From Trichosphaerium sp. ATCC 40318 (Eukaryota > Discosea > Flabellinia > Trichosidae), in the NCBI GenBank assembly GCA_038496445.1, contig JALMLS010000450.1:1-64000 (forward strand): a DNA stretch of 64,000 nucleotides. Reading direction: 5' to 3'. A model generated the notes under the pieces. It worked only from the letters and a program-made list of their open reading frames with translations. It made no database searches and was not told the origin of the DNA. Positions 55,314 through 64,000 of the stretch are shown here, in pieces. Every line of letters begins with the position of its first letter. The stretch's first letter is position 1. The position numbers and the translations under genes were made by a program.

Positions 55314-56177
55314 TGAACGTACCTTTAACACAACTGCATTTTCATTCACACAATGACTGCACGCAAATGCTTTTAGCCGTGTGCTATGCATGTCTAACAA
55401 GCAAAGAAAGCTTCCCATGTGCTATTGGGTATTTTTTAATTGTACTGTGACTCAAAAGCCTGTAGCAGCCCTTAGGTATTCACAACAGACACAACATTCC
55501 AAGTGAGACATATGCTAGTGGTATCAACATTGAAAAGGCATAACAGGAGGAGAAAATAGTATTTTAAAATCTTCTCCGCAAAAATAATTTTTTTTTGTGC
55601 AGAATCAGAGTTGATTTTTTTTTGACGTTCAAAGTCAAAAAAGCACAATAAAAACAATTAAAACATGATCCCCACGCATGTGTGCGTGTATACAAGAAGT
55701 GGAACTGCTTAATAAAATTCTCTCTACAGGAGCAAATATCGTGCACAGTTCCTTCCCCGGAAATAACATAGCTGTATAGATAGAAGAACGTCTGGATTAA
55801 GCGCTTGGCTCATTTGTACGACGAGTAAACTACTACAAGACTTTGACTGACCATTCATGAGTAGTTTTTTTCTTCAAACACATTTGAAATTCACTCGAGC
55901 CTTCTTAAAATGTAGAACAAATCCGCTTGTGTGGCTACGCTAGAGCCACCAAAGACTGAGCGTCTTTCTTCCCTAAGCACGTCTCCCTTATTGCACCCTA
56001 CGAATCTCGTATTGAAAGGTTAATAAGAATGGCTACCGAACTTAAGGGGTGTACGTCTAGTAACTTTGTCAACGAAACCTTGTGATGGTAAAAGGCGCGT
56101 TGTGGTCTAATCAATTGGTCATGGAACGGTTGCTCTACTACCAAGCAATCTACTGAACAGGATACAACTAATATTTT
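55314..56177. other. Intergenic, about 860 bp
   Basis: No gene recognised. Short frames on both strands lack motifs. Confidence 0.35.
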
Positions 56178-57124
56178 TTATAATTTAGAAAGCGTATGTT
56201 CCCACTGTTTTAGTTCATTACGAAATCCTGTATTGGGACTAACTATCTCTCTCTTTGATTTTACAAAGTCAATAGCTTCAGTCACTTTCATATTTTTCTT
56301 TTTCATCAAGTATGCAATAACAATACTGGAACTTCTACTTACACCCATCATACAATGAATAAGAACTTTTCCGCCGCCTTCTTTTGCTTTTTCTATGTTT
56401 TTTCTTACGTTAGTAATCCAAAACAACATAGTCACGTGATTACTAAAACACGCTTGCAAAGACCACTGGATTTTTCGATGAATTAAAATCACGTGCCCAT
56501 AAATTCTATTGATTTGTTAAAGTATGGTGCAATTGCATTTGTTGGGGAGTCTTCAAGGGGTAGATGCAAGTATTCAAAATCATCCGGGTACAGATTACCA
56601 CATCTCACTGTCAAATTGACTATGTGAGTTATCCCAAGTTTGTGTAATCCTTGCCTATACACAGAATAGTAAGTGGATACGTCTATACAAGTAAACAAGG
56701 AACACTGACGTACTTGTCAAAAGCAGCCACTGCGCCACCGAGGAAAAGATCGTTTTGGATAAGTGAAGGTTCATCGATGTTTGTGTCCTATTTTTGGTTT
56801 GATTTTGGTGCTTGCTTGCGAAATTGAACGTATGAAAACGTACTCTTAGAAGCATCCCTAACAACTTTCTCTCTGTTTCACATGTAGAGCTAGAACAGAA
56901 GAAGAATTAAACGCGAAATCAACTAGGTTTATTTACGGTAAACTAATAATACTCTCATTCGCGTTTTTATGTAGTAGAAATACGTACTGTTGCTTGGGTG
57001 CCTTTTTTGCAGGCTTTTTCAAGAGAATTGAACTAAATCTACTATCTAGCACCCTGTGACACTTACCACATCCATTAGTACACGCTTCAGCAACTAATAG
57101 ATTTGTTCTGCAGCTTTTACACAT
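56178..57124 (-). CDS. Dual-specificity protein phosphatase with N-terminal zinc ribbon
   Basis: Starts at 57124 with a Cys-rich element (MCKSCRTNLLVAEACTNGCG, KCHRVLD) that fits a zinc ribbon with CxxC pairs. Splicing joins PAKKAPKQ to STCETERKLLGMLLR and then DTNIDEPSLIQNDLFLGGAV. The phosphatase core follows: LHKLGITHIVNLTVRCGNLY, YLHLPLEDSPTNAIAPYF, the acid loop Asp in LPLEDS, and the P-loop GGGKVLIHCMMGVSRSSSIV (HCxxGxSRS intact). C-terminal helices KKKNMKVTEAIDFVKSKREI end at 56178. It is likely active on phospho-Tyr/Ser/Thr or another phosphorylated substrate. A zinc ribbon at the N-terminus is unusual: DUSP12-type enzymes carry theirs at the C-terminus. Confidence 0.83.
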
Positions 57125-57574
57125 TACCCATCCTAAACGACTAAACTAATGCTTATAATCGCCTGTTGCTTACCAGGAATAGAGCTAGCCTCCCAGTGTT
57201 CCATTACTCACCTTAATTGTAATATACTCGAGAACTCGTGGAAATTTCGCGACTATTCGAGGACTCAAGTGCGGTCTTTAGAGGTTGCAAATACCGGTCC
57301 ACCTTCCAGATATCAGTTTTCGGTACGTAACCAGATTGGTGTACCTAGTATTACCGTTTGGACCATTTAAGAACCGGTTTTTTATGTTTCGCTACTGAAC
57401 CGTATTTCTGCCTCTATTTTGGAGTTTTTTTCAACTCATTTTTGGTTATCAACACTGGCTTTTTAACTAAGAGCTGATGATATTGGTCAGCTGTTGTAAT
57501 GTTAATAATGATAACAGAATAAACTACAGATTAATTTATTTTATTCGAAACACTTCCCAATCAATGTGCAGTAA
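57125..57574. other. Intergenic with GGTTAACCG-like fragments
   Basis: Around 57290-57420 there are CCGGT-containing snippets (ATACCGGTCC, GAACCGGTTT, TGAACCGTA) like the dispersed repeats at 51.3 and 61.85 kb. The open plus frame 57149-57370 has no domain. Confidence 0.35.
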
Positions 57575-58370
57575 TCATTTCCTTGGTACAATTTCAACAA
57601 ATGTCAGTGGAAACCCATTATTAGGAGGTTCAACATAATAAATAATACCATCTACTAGTACCATCTTAAACAGCACTTTAGGTTCTTTCAAAGTAATCTT
57701 ATGAAGTGGAATGATATGCGTCCTATGTTTCCCAAATATCACGTGTATTATTCCTGAAGCAGTCAATGCATATATATCACCATGTGAATCAAAAGCTATA
57801 TCATATATCTGCGTTGTATGCGTAAAGACAATACTTACATGACTACCAATAACGATTTCAATAAGTTGGTTGTCATTGACTAAGAAGATAATATTGTCAT
57901 CTTTTGGACTTCTTGATAATGTCTGAGGCCACGATAGCTGCCCATCTTTGCCTTTAATATTAATACGTTTACCATCAGATACTCTTGGTTTTGGAAGATT
58001 AAATGTTGAAGTACCAGAAGGTGAACTCATAGCAACACGATGAGAACTTGATTCACAAACTAAATAGCCATCTTCATAAGGTACATAGTTTCCGTTTGGT
58101 CCACTATGACAAAGTCCTTTTGAGGGCTTGAACGGATAAACCTTTATAGGTATGTCTGGATCTGTGTTACTTATAATAATAGCATATGTTATAGAGTGGT
58201 AATAGTTTGAGAAAATAATTGTTGTCTCTTTTTCAATGTCGTCCCAACCAATAGGTTTTTCTTCATAAACTGTTGCTTTCGTTGAGCTTTTTGAAGACAT
58301 GTCTACTATATCAACACAAGTATGATACTTCCCTTCATCATAGGTGCTTACTACAGCAATCTAAACACAA
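57575..58370 (-). CDS. Unknown protein with propeller-like repeats, possibly linked to the F-box at 58765
   Basis: The frame is open from about 58361 (IAVVSTYDEGKYHTCVDIVD) through MSSKSSTKATVYEEKPIGWD to FVEIVPRK at 57575. A probable splice acceptor lies just upstream (TTGTGTTTAG). Repeated strands such as IVFTHTTQIYDIAFDSHGDI, YALTASGIIHVIFGKHRTHI, DNIIFLVNDNQLIEIVIGS and LVDGIIYYVEPPNNG look like beta-propeller blades. If the upstream exon is the F-box at 58765-58950, the product would be an F-box/propeller adaptor, a common SCF design. That link is inference. Confidence 0.5.
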
Positions 58371-58764
58371 CATTAAGAACAGCAAGTGTCAAAAGCCGAA
58401 GAAGTAAGCTATCTTTTTAGATATAGTTTTCGGTAGTTTCCTGGGTATGACACTGTAAAACTATGAAACCACAGCCATAATTTTGTACCAAATGCTGAAG
58501 TATGGTTGTAACGCCTTTAAACGTTTATGATAATGATGAGAACTGAGATAGCGGTTTTTTCGAAAAACCCAACACTGGGTTTTATGGATTCTCTCCAACC
58601 GTATTTAACGTACTTTGTTGAATGGAAGAACGAACATGTGTTCTAGTTCTAAATGACTCTTCAGGGTGTGATCATCATTTTCAGTCCCTAAGCAGCCCAC
58701 CCAGTGATTTATGTCGTATTGAGTCGTCCACGCCTATTTTACACTAGTTTGAGTCTATACTAGT

Positions 58765-58950
58765 CTAATTCCACTCGTGTTTAGGGGTTTTGGCGTTAAT
58801 GCGTACTTTAAGAACTCTGGTGTGGCCAACGTGCGATTTGGTTTCTTTTGACGCACAGCGGAGTGAAAATAGCTCTGCGGTGCTCATGAAGTCTATTATT
58901 TCCATTTGAAGTTCTACTGGTAGTGTCGTTAGTGTATAGATACTAGACAT
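58765..58950 (-). CDS. F-box domain, 61 aa, stand-alone or first exon
   Basis: MSSIYTLTTLPVELQMEIID, FMSTAELFSLRCASKETKSH, VGHTRVLKV is a good F-box (LPVELQ at the start of helix 1, as in the MORN_2 genes). It ends KTPKHEWN at a stop. A donor (GTGGAATTAG) overlaps the last codons, so it may splice to the exon at 58370. Otherwise it is a truncated F-box gene. Confidence 0.5.
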   Translation of the reverse strand: MSSIYTLTTLPVELQMEIIDFMSTAELFSLRCASKETKSHVGHTRVLKVRINAKTPKHEWN

Positions 58951-59757
58951 CGTGAAGAGAGTGACTATTGTGTAATGTCAGGTGAGTTTTACTAGTTTCA
59001 ACTTATTTCTACACGTTCAGAGAATCTTGCTTAACAATTAGGACTGTGTCAAATACTGTGTATTCTCTCTTGTGCTTTACCTTTATATTTACTAAACTTG
59101 TTTTACATGTGATTTAATGAGCGTCTGAGATGCAGCAGAAGATTGAAATCGAATGTTCAAGTTCACTAGGAAGTGACCATTCGTCTGGTTAGCCATTGAA
59201 AGATACTGTCGTTGTTGTGAATGGCACGGATGATCACTATTTTTTGTTCAGACGTTATTGTAGTTATGTCTGATAATGGTGTGTACACCTCCCACCAATG
59301 GTTTGATCACCCTGTTATTCGTCGATATTGATACCTTCATCTGCTATTGATCTATGCCACGCGAGTCTGATAACATGTAATCCTGCCAAAGCCTTGATAT
59401 TAGGGTTGTGTACTGGCTTAGTCATAATCAAGGCTTCAATAAAAGAGCACACAAACAATCATGAAAGCAAAATATGGACAAGATGAAATATCCAACCTTC
59501 TACAACGTCATGCAGCCACAGCTTGCAGTTAAAAAACTGACGGTAAATTAAAATCGAGTTTAAAATATTAGGAATTCTATGCTAACATCGCTATTTCAGA
59601 TATCAGCGAGACAATGAAGTTAATATTGTACAAAACAATGTAATTAGTTTTATTTTAATTCTGCAGACAAACACAGTAGGTGCCACTTGTTCTTACTTTT
59701 TACAGGGACATACTAGTAATGGTGTTCTTTATAAGTGTTTGTGTCAGCAAGTAAAAA
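58951..59757. other. Intergenic, about 800 bp
   Basis: Nothing recognised beyond short frames. A tiny plus frame at 59461 (MKAKYGQDEISNLLQRHAAT) is not supported by context. Confidence 0.35.
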
Positions 59758-60408
59758 CTACAAAAAACTGTTACATAAAAACAAAAACAGATGTAATAGT
59801 ATGCTTACGTTTACAACCACATGACGCTTATGAACTTCAAAACAAACTTGATCAATAATTACTGCCATAAACGCATATAATTCAGGTTGCTCTTCCTCTG
59901 AATTAACAATGGAGACACGGTAGTAGTCAGCAGTGGAACGCAGTTTTGATGTTCGGGCAATTTCTTCTTTTTCCAGTGTTTGAAGAATAAAGTGATAGGT
60001 CCCTTCTTTTATATCTACTTCATGCTTGATACCATAGTTCTGTTCTCCAATGATCACTCTCCAGTTGAAACCATTATCTGGTTTGTAATGCATTGAAGCG
60101 ACAAAGGAACCATCTTTCTTTGTTATGGTATATTTTGGAAAATTTGTCATAAACGTTTTTTCAGCCTTCAGTAATGTCTTGCCTTCAGTGCTTTGAATTT
60201 TAACATCGTTATTTAAGAACTTTCCTTCTGCTTTGTAAAGAAGCTCCTCTTCTTTCGTTTCAACCTTGTATTTTGCTGTTGCTGACCACTCTTTTTGTCT
60301 AACATATATTTCCATCTTGTAGTAAATTGTTGCTGTGTGTCTTGTATCACGTGTGATTTTGATTTTTTCCTTGTCTTCCATAAATCCCACTCTTCCACAA
60401 TTCTCCAT
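59758..60408 (-). CDS. Tubby/LURP-one-like (LOR) beta-barrel protein
   Basis: Starts MENCGRVGFMEDKEKIKITR and is one continuous exon of 216 residues. Successive strands read ATIYYKMEIYVRQKEWSATA, KVETKEEELLYKAEGKF, VKIQSTEGKTLLKAEKTFMT, KYTITKKDGSFVASMHYKPD, FNWRVIIGEQNYGIKHE, YHFILQTLEKEEIARTSKL, DYYRVSIVNSEE, and a C-terminal helix ELYAFMAVIIDQVCFEVHKR. A 12-strand barrel with a buried hydrophobic terminal helix (MAVIIDQ) is the hallmark of the LURP-one/scramblase/Tubby-C fold. The match is by pattern and moderate. The final hydrophobic residues (LLHLFLFLCNSFL) may be intron or anchor. Possible membrane-phospholipid-linked role. Confidence 0.55.
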   Translation of the reverse strand: MENCGRVGFMEDKEKIKITRDTRHTATIYYKMEIYVRQKEWSATAKYKVETKEEELLYKAEGKFLNNDVKIQSTEGKTLLKAEKTFMTNFPKYTITKKDGSFVASMHYKPDNGFNWRVIIGEQNYGIKHEVDIKEGTYHFILQTLEKEEIARTSKLRSTADYYRVSIVNSEEEQPELYAFMAVIIDQVCFEVHKRHVVVNVSILLHLFLFLCNSFL

Positions 60409-61291
60409 TAATCCTTAATCTCCAATTCTACATCTTTTCCTATACCTCCAGAAAAAAAAGGATGGAACCAAAAAGAGGCAGAAATACGAGAAGTTGAGGT
60501 ATTTGGGTTTAACCCTTTTTGAGTTTTTGGACATACACAAAAGATTGTAGTGACCAAATATCAAATCTACTACCACGCATGCGAACTTAATGCGTATTAT
60601 ACCAAAACAGAACGTATGTGTTTTAAAAAATGTAGCAAGTTGAAGTACTGCTATTACTGCTCCTACGATGCAATTTAGTGCGATCGCAAATTAAAGTACT
60701 GCCTTGTCGTCACTGCATTTTTAATACGTACTGCACGTGATAGTTTTAAAACGCTAAAAATATCTTTAGGTCAAATCTAAAATAACCATTAAGACGATGG
60801 CATGAGGAACGGAACTCATCTGTCATCTCACGACAGAGCGAACTTGTGATTTATTTTAAAAAACAATCAGGTGCATGTGGGTAATTTCAGATTAGCTAAG
60901 CGCCAGTATAGCTAAGGAAGTCCAGCTTACAACTACGCCATAAAGTGGTCAAGGTCACTACAAATGGTACGTAATTGGCTGTTTTACAGGACTTTAAGGA
61001 CTAAATCGTCCCTAAGAAAACTCATAATTTTATGCTCTTGTACAAACTTTCTTTTTAAGCATTTGCTTTGTAGTTATCTGTGGGCGTCAGGTATTCATTA
61101 CAAAAGTTCTTAGCGGAGTTTTAAATTAAAGTTGGTATGTTGGTATTAGAAGAAAACAAGGAACAATGAAGGAATGCGCTACTTTTTTTGACATTCATTT
61201 TACATAGCTCAGTCATTGTCTTCGTCATATCCGATTGCACAGTGACTGTTCCATTCAAAGTCAAATATGTTTCAATAAAGAGGGAGTGGGC
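60409..61291. other. Intergenic, about 880 bp
   Basis: No gene seen. Contains several A-runs and CACGTG sites (for example near 60735). Confidence 0.35.
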
Positions 61292-61516
61292 AAAATCTGG
61301 AAGTTGTTAAAATCTGGAAATGTAAAGAAAGTATGATGGAAGTGCTTTTTCTCCCCACACCATCAACAAATTGAGTCCTCAGTCGCCGGATATGCGCTAT
61401 AGCACCCCGGCCCTCAAGGGGAAGATTATGTGGTATATTTATTGAAGGTGTGGTGAGAAAAAACACTTCCATCACACTTCCTTTACATTTCCAGATTTTA
61501 AAAACTTCCAGATTTT
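61292..61516. mobile_element. 225-bp MITE-like element with about 70-bp terminal inverted repeats
   Basis: The left arm 61292-61361 starts AAAATCTGGAAGTTGTTAAA and ends CCCCACACC. The right arm 61447-61516, reverse-complemented, reads AAAATCTGGAAGTTTTTAAA to CACCACACC. About 63 of 70 positions agree. The 85-bp centre is single-copy and less AT-rich. No coding capacity and no clear target-site duplication. It could be a non-autonomous DNA transposon or a long-hairpin RNA precursor. Confidence 0.85.
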
Positions 61517-61812
61517 ACCTTTTCCGAAATTTAAGGATTATCATAGCATGACAAGCACAGAAACATTGATGGCAAGCAACGATCACCCTTCCCCGCCCAA
61601 TCGAAGGCGAAACTTTTTGATCCTAAAACTGAATTTAGTTGGAAAACAATTTGTTTGTTTGAGGATCCCTTTTTTCTTTGCATAAATACCACTTGTAAAT
61701 GTATGTTCAAGAGATAAACACTTACTCGTGTTGCGTTAGATCCACCGAGACGTTAGTCTTCCTCCAAACCGGTCCTGTTCTCTCTGTTGTTCACACAAAA
61801 GCCTTTTCATCT

Positions 61813-61924
61813 AACCAACAAAATCTCATATTTTTAAACGGTTCTGCTGAGTTTCTTTGTCGGTTAACCGGCTACAGATTTTTATAGCCGGCTTAGCTGT
61901 GACCTGGACCACGACCACCTCTAT
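61813..61924 (+). repeat. Dispersed GGTTAACCG repeat, copy 2
   Basis: Starts AACCAACAAAATCTCATATT and ends GACCACCTCTA like 51249-51345. It holds an extra internal palindrome (AACCGGCTACAG, TTTTTATAGCCGGCTT) that copy 1 has in a different position. Confidence 0.65.
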
Positions 61925-61939
61925 AAGTGAGTTACGCCT

Positions 61940-62092
61940 GTAAGAGATGATTTAATATCGAATAAATTGATGAGTCATCTACTGACGTGTAATTTTTGAA
62001 CTATTAATCCCTTAGGGCTCTACTAGTACCCTGCCAGTGGTAGGTGTAGAATTGTAAGAGACGGTTTATTGTACGAATAAATTGATGAGTCA
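61940..62092 (+). repeat. Two-copy repeat upstream of the 62146 gene
   Basis: Copies at 61940-61977 and 62053-62092 share GTAAGAGA(T/C)G(A/G)TTTA, then CGAATAAATTGATGAGTCA. They are 113 bp apart in direct orientation, immediately 5' of a gene, and may carry promoter elements. Confidence 0.55.
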
Positions 62093-62145
62093 CCGTTAAG
62101 TTTTTTGGAAACTCAAACAACACTACAGGCAACCGAGCTCCAACC

Positions 62146-62524
62146 ATGGATGACCAAATAAGAGAAATGTTAAGGACAAACCAGTGGCCTAATCTGCGTT
62201 TAGACATAGGTAACGCGAGTGGTCCTACGTTGATGGTTATAGAAGGCCCTTGGAGTTTAGATGGTGCGTTAAAGGGCGTTTTATAATAACTAACAGAAAG
62301 AGCTGGTAGGTTCATGCAAAGAGTTAATAGACCTTACAACTGAATCGGAAGGCTTTACTTTCAATTACACAGCGATTGTCATGAAAGATGACTACACCAT
62401 CACTTTACAAGGACAAGCTGGGCTAGGTTGTGGATTTTATCATCAAGGCACTTGGGAAAGTGATAAACCTATACAAGAGCTTGAAGGATTCATTAAAGGT
62501 GGATACCAAGCTACCTTGAAATAG
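62146..62524 (+). CDS. Small three-exon protein of unknown function
   Basis: Starts MDDQIREMLRTNQWPNLRLD. The segment 62205-62240 can be coding (IGNASGPTLMVIEGPWSLD) or a short intron. A 37-nt intron (GTGCGT...GAAAG) then joins LD to ELVGSCKELIDLTTES, and the end reads TAIVMKDDYTITLQGQAGLG, CGFYHQGTWESDKPIQELEG, FIKGGYQATLK. The second half is beta-rich with repeated aromatic/Gly turns and could be a small barrel. The joined frame is open to the TAG at 62522-62524. Family not recognised. Confidence 0.55.
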
Positions 62525-63046
62525 AAAAAAAAGTGTAAATGTCGTTTTCTCTTTTTTTGCTTGTATTCTGAAAAAAAAGTCTTGCCAATGGCACTGGTTA
62601 TGCTATGTACAGTATGCTTGAATAAAGTATTGGCCCATTTTAACATTGCTATCTTGTTCATAAGGGTGATACGCTTCCAACACAATATAGAATTCAAAAT
62701 GCAATTCCCTAGATAAAAAACAACTTAGACAACCACTTTGTTAAAAACGCACGTGATAATGTCAATAGCAAATGTTTGTTGAAGCTTAAGATACACCTCA
62801 AATATTTTAGTATGTAACGAGGTAACAGAGCATGTTAATAGCCAACACCGAAGGCCTCTGCCAAATTGATACGAAAACTGTACGCAAAGACTAACAAAGG
62901 CTATCTACTTTAGAACGCAAGCACAATATTACAAGACTACGAAACAGTCAACGATAAGAACCATCACACAATTTCTTATGTATCAAGAGCACGCATCAAC
63001 TTTTCTTAATATTTTATTGTTACAAGAGTCCTCTTGGTATCTACAA
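62525..63046. other. Intergenic between convergent genes
   Basis: Spacer with poly-A-like runs. No gene recognised. Confidence 0.4.
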
Positions 63047-64000
63047 CTAAGTGAAGCACTGTTGTAACCTGCTTGCTAGCATTCTAAAAACGTTTGAGTA
63101 CAATAAATGTATACACAAAGAAACGAACCTCTGTTTTGAGTACTTTGCTATATGCTTGAACTGATGCCAGTTCCAATCAAAGTTCGGCTCAATAGATGTT
63201 AATATATGAGGCCAATAATGAGCAAGTCCGTATGAACCATACGTTGCTATTTGATCACAAGAAACACGATACCTTTTCACAAGAAAAAAAAAGTTAGCAT
63301 AATATTACCCAAAGAAGTCTTGTACACGGTCCTACCACCATGCCAGTGTCGTTTCTGTTAATACAATAATGGCGTGGTAGGTTACTGATATAATACGGAT
63401 GCGTACCATTGCTCTGTGTGTGATACGCCAAGTTTTATTTTAAGGCTATTCAAAAACAATCTATGAACTTCTTTACGCTGCCAGAAAGGTTGTGAGAACC
63501 TCTCTAATGACCAATGAAAGTTTTTATATATTACAGTAATTGCTTTATTGAATGATCCGTATCTGGTTGTTAGTTAGAGTACGTTAGAAGAACCAAGTGA
63601 AATAAGTGTAAAAAAAATATTAATAGTTACCTCTTTGAAATAATGTTAGCGGTGGGAGAGTCTTTGATGTCTTGAACCTTATCATACCAATCATCTAATG
63701 TCTTTATACCTCTCCTCTCAGCTATGCTGTTTAGATAATTACGTTGATTCAACTCATCATCCCAATGATGACGTGCACTACAAGCTAACATTTAGATAGT
63801 CACCAACTACAAAATATAGCAAGGTGCCTTAACTCCAAAAAACAGGACGTACGGGAATCTCCATTGCTGCCAGTTGTGTCTTGGATATAATCTACCCAAA
63901 CAATTGATCAATGAATCTTTATAGTACAGTCTAATAGTCTTAGCCTGGGTAACATTCAAAGTAGAAAAAAAATGTCAAGAAATAAATGAGATTGCTGCAC
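63047..64000 (-). CDS. WY-repeat protein, 5'-truncated by the window edge
   Basis: Runs in from the right edge and ends at 63047 (ASRLQQCFT). Exons carry three related modules: YYKDSLINCLGRLYPRHNWQ then QWRF; TLDDWYDKVQDI then RYGSFNKAITVIYKNFHWSL then ERF; and EQWYRVSCDQIATYGSYGLA then HYWPHILTSIEPNFDWNWHQ then F. Each has a conserved W-Y, a gap, then a helix ending ..Y/P..(N/D)W....F. I recall such WY-type repeats (DWYxV ... YPEHNW) as unnamed families in algae and other protists, but cannot name them. About 60 residues per module; full length unknown. Function unknown. Confidence 0.6.

Noticed and set aside
63325-63382. Imperfect inverted repeat (CCTACCACCATGCCA and TGGCGTGGTAGG)
   Set aside because: It falls in an intron of the right-edge gene, needs a gap to pair, and is too short to call an element.
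1-64000. CRISPR arrays, rRNA genes and bacterial operon signals
   Set aside because: No regularly spaced short repeats with unique spacers, no rRNA-like blocks and no Shine-Dalgarno-linked gene strings were seen; the intron-rich genes rule out a prokaryotic reading.

Overview
The window is nuclear DNA of a compact, AT-rich microbial eukaryote. Genes are split by short introns (mostly 40-70 nt) whose donor is typically GTACGT or GTAAGT and whose acceptor ends in TAG or CAG. Coding frames use the standard code. Gene content includes an F-box JmjC protein, the mitochondrial calcium uniporter, a neurobeachin-type BEACH protein, FANCI, BRX1, a TPR-SET protein, a Nudix hydrolase, a dual-specificity phosphatase and several secreted proteins. 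This is eukaryotic housekeeping and does not fit a bacterium, organelle or virus. I cannot name the genus. A protist such as a stramenopile/oomycete-like organism is compatible, but nothing here proves it.

Layout. 1-4.6 kb: an edge-truncated protein of a family I associate with phages and giant viruses (frameshifted), a small basic protein, an F-box/JmjC protein and a single-exon F-box protein. 4.8-16.8 kb: MCU (minus) and the large BEACH gene (plus) diverge from a 185-bp shared promoter. 17.4-25.2 kb: secretory block with a small Cys-bearing secreted protein, a GHL15-like glycoside hydrolase, an F-box/MORN_2 solenoid gene flanked by direct repeats, and a subtilase. 25.7-30.3 kb: TPR-SET protein and a GPI-anchored surface protein. 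31.1-42.5 kb: housekeeping block with FANCI, a small unknown, an F-box/LRR protein, and a divergent Nudix/BRX1 pair. 43-53.5 kb: accessory region with MORN_2 solenoid genes (one frameshifted), a second and perhaps a third secreted Cys-protein paralogue, a secreted beta-propeller and a 1.3-kb duplicated gene pair. 53.6-64 kb: F-box proteins, a zinc-ribbon dual-specificity phosphatase, a Tubby/LURP-one-like protein, a 225-bp MITE-like inverted-repeat element, a small two-intron gene and a repeat protein running off the right edge.

How it hangs together. The strongest theme is a dense set of putative SCF substrate adaptors. At least seven loci begin with an F-box-like helix bundle, followed by JmjC, LRR, MORN_2 (YwqK-like) repeats, a possible beta-propeller or unrecognised domains. 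The MORN_2 members form a young, rearranging family with intact copies, a frameshifted copy and two relic fragments within 30 kb. This is the best candidate here for something undescribed. The palindrome CACGTG is also strongly over-represented across the window (about 45-50 sites counted by eye against roughly 7 expected from base composition). Exon boundaries below were read by eye; outer coordinates are reliable only where start and stop are stated.
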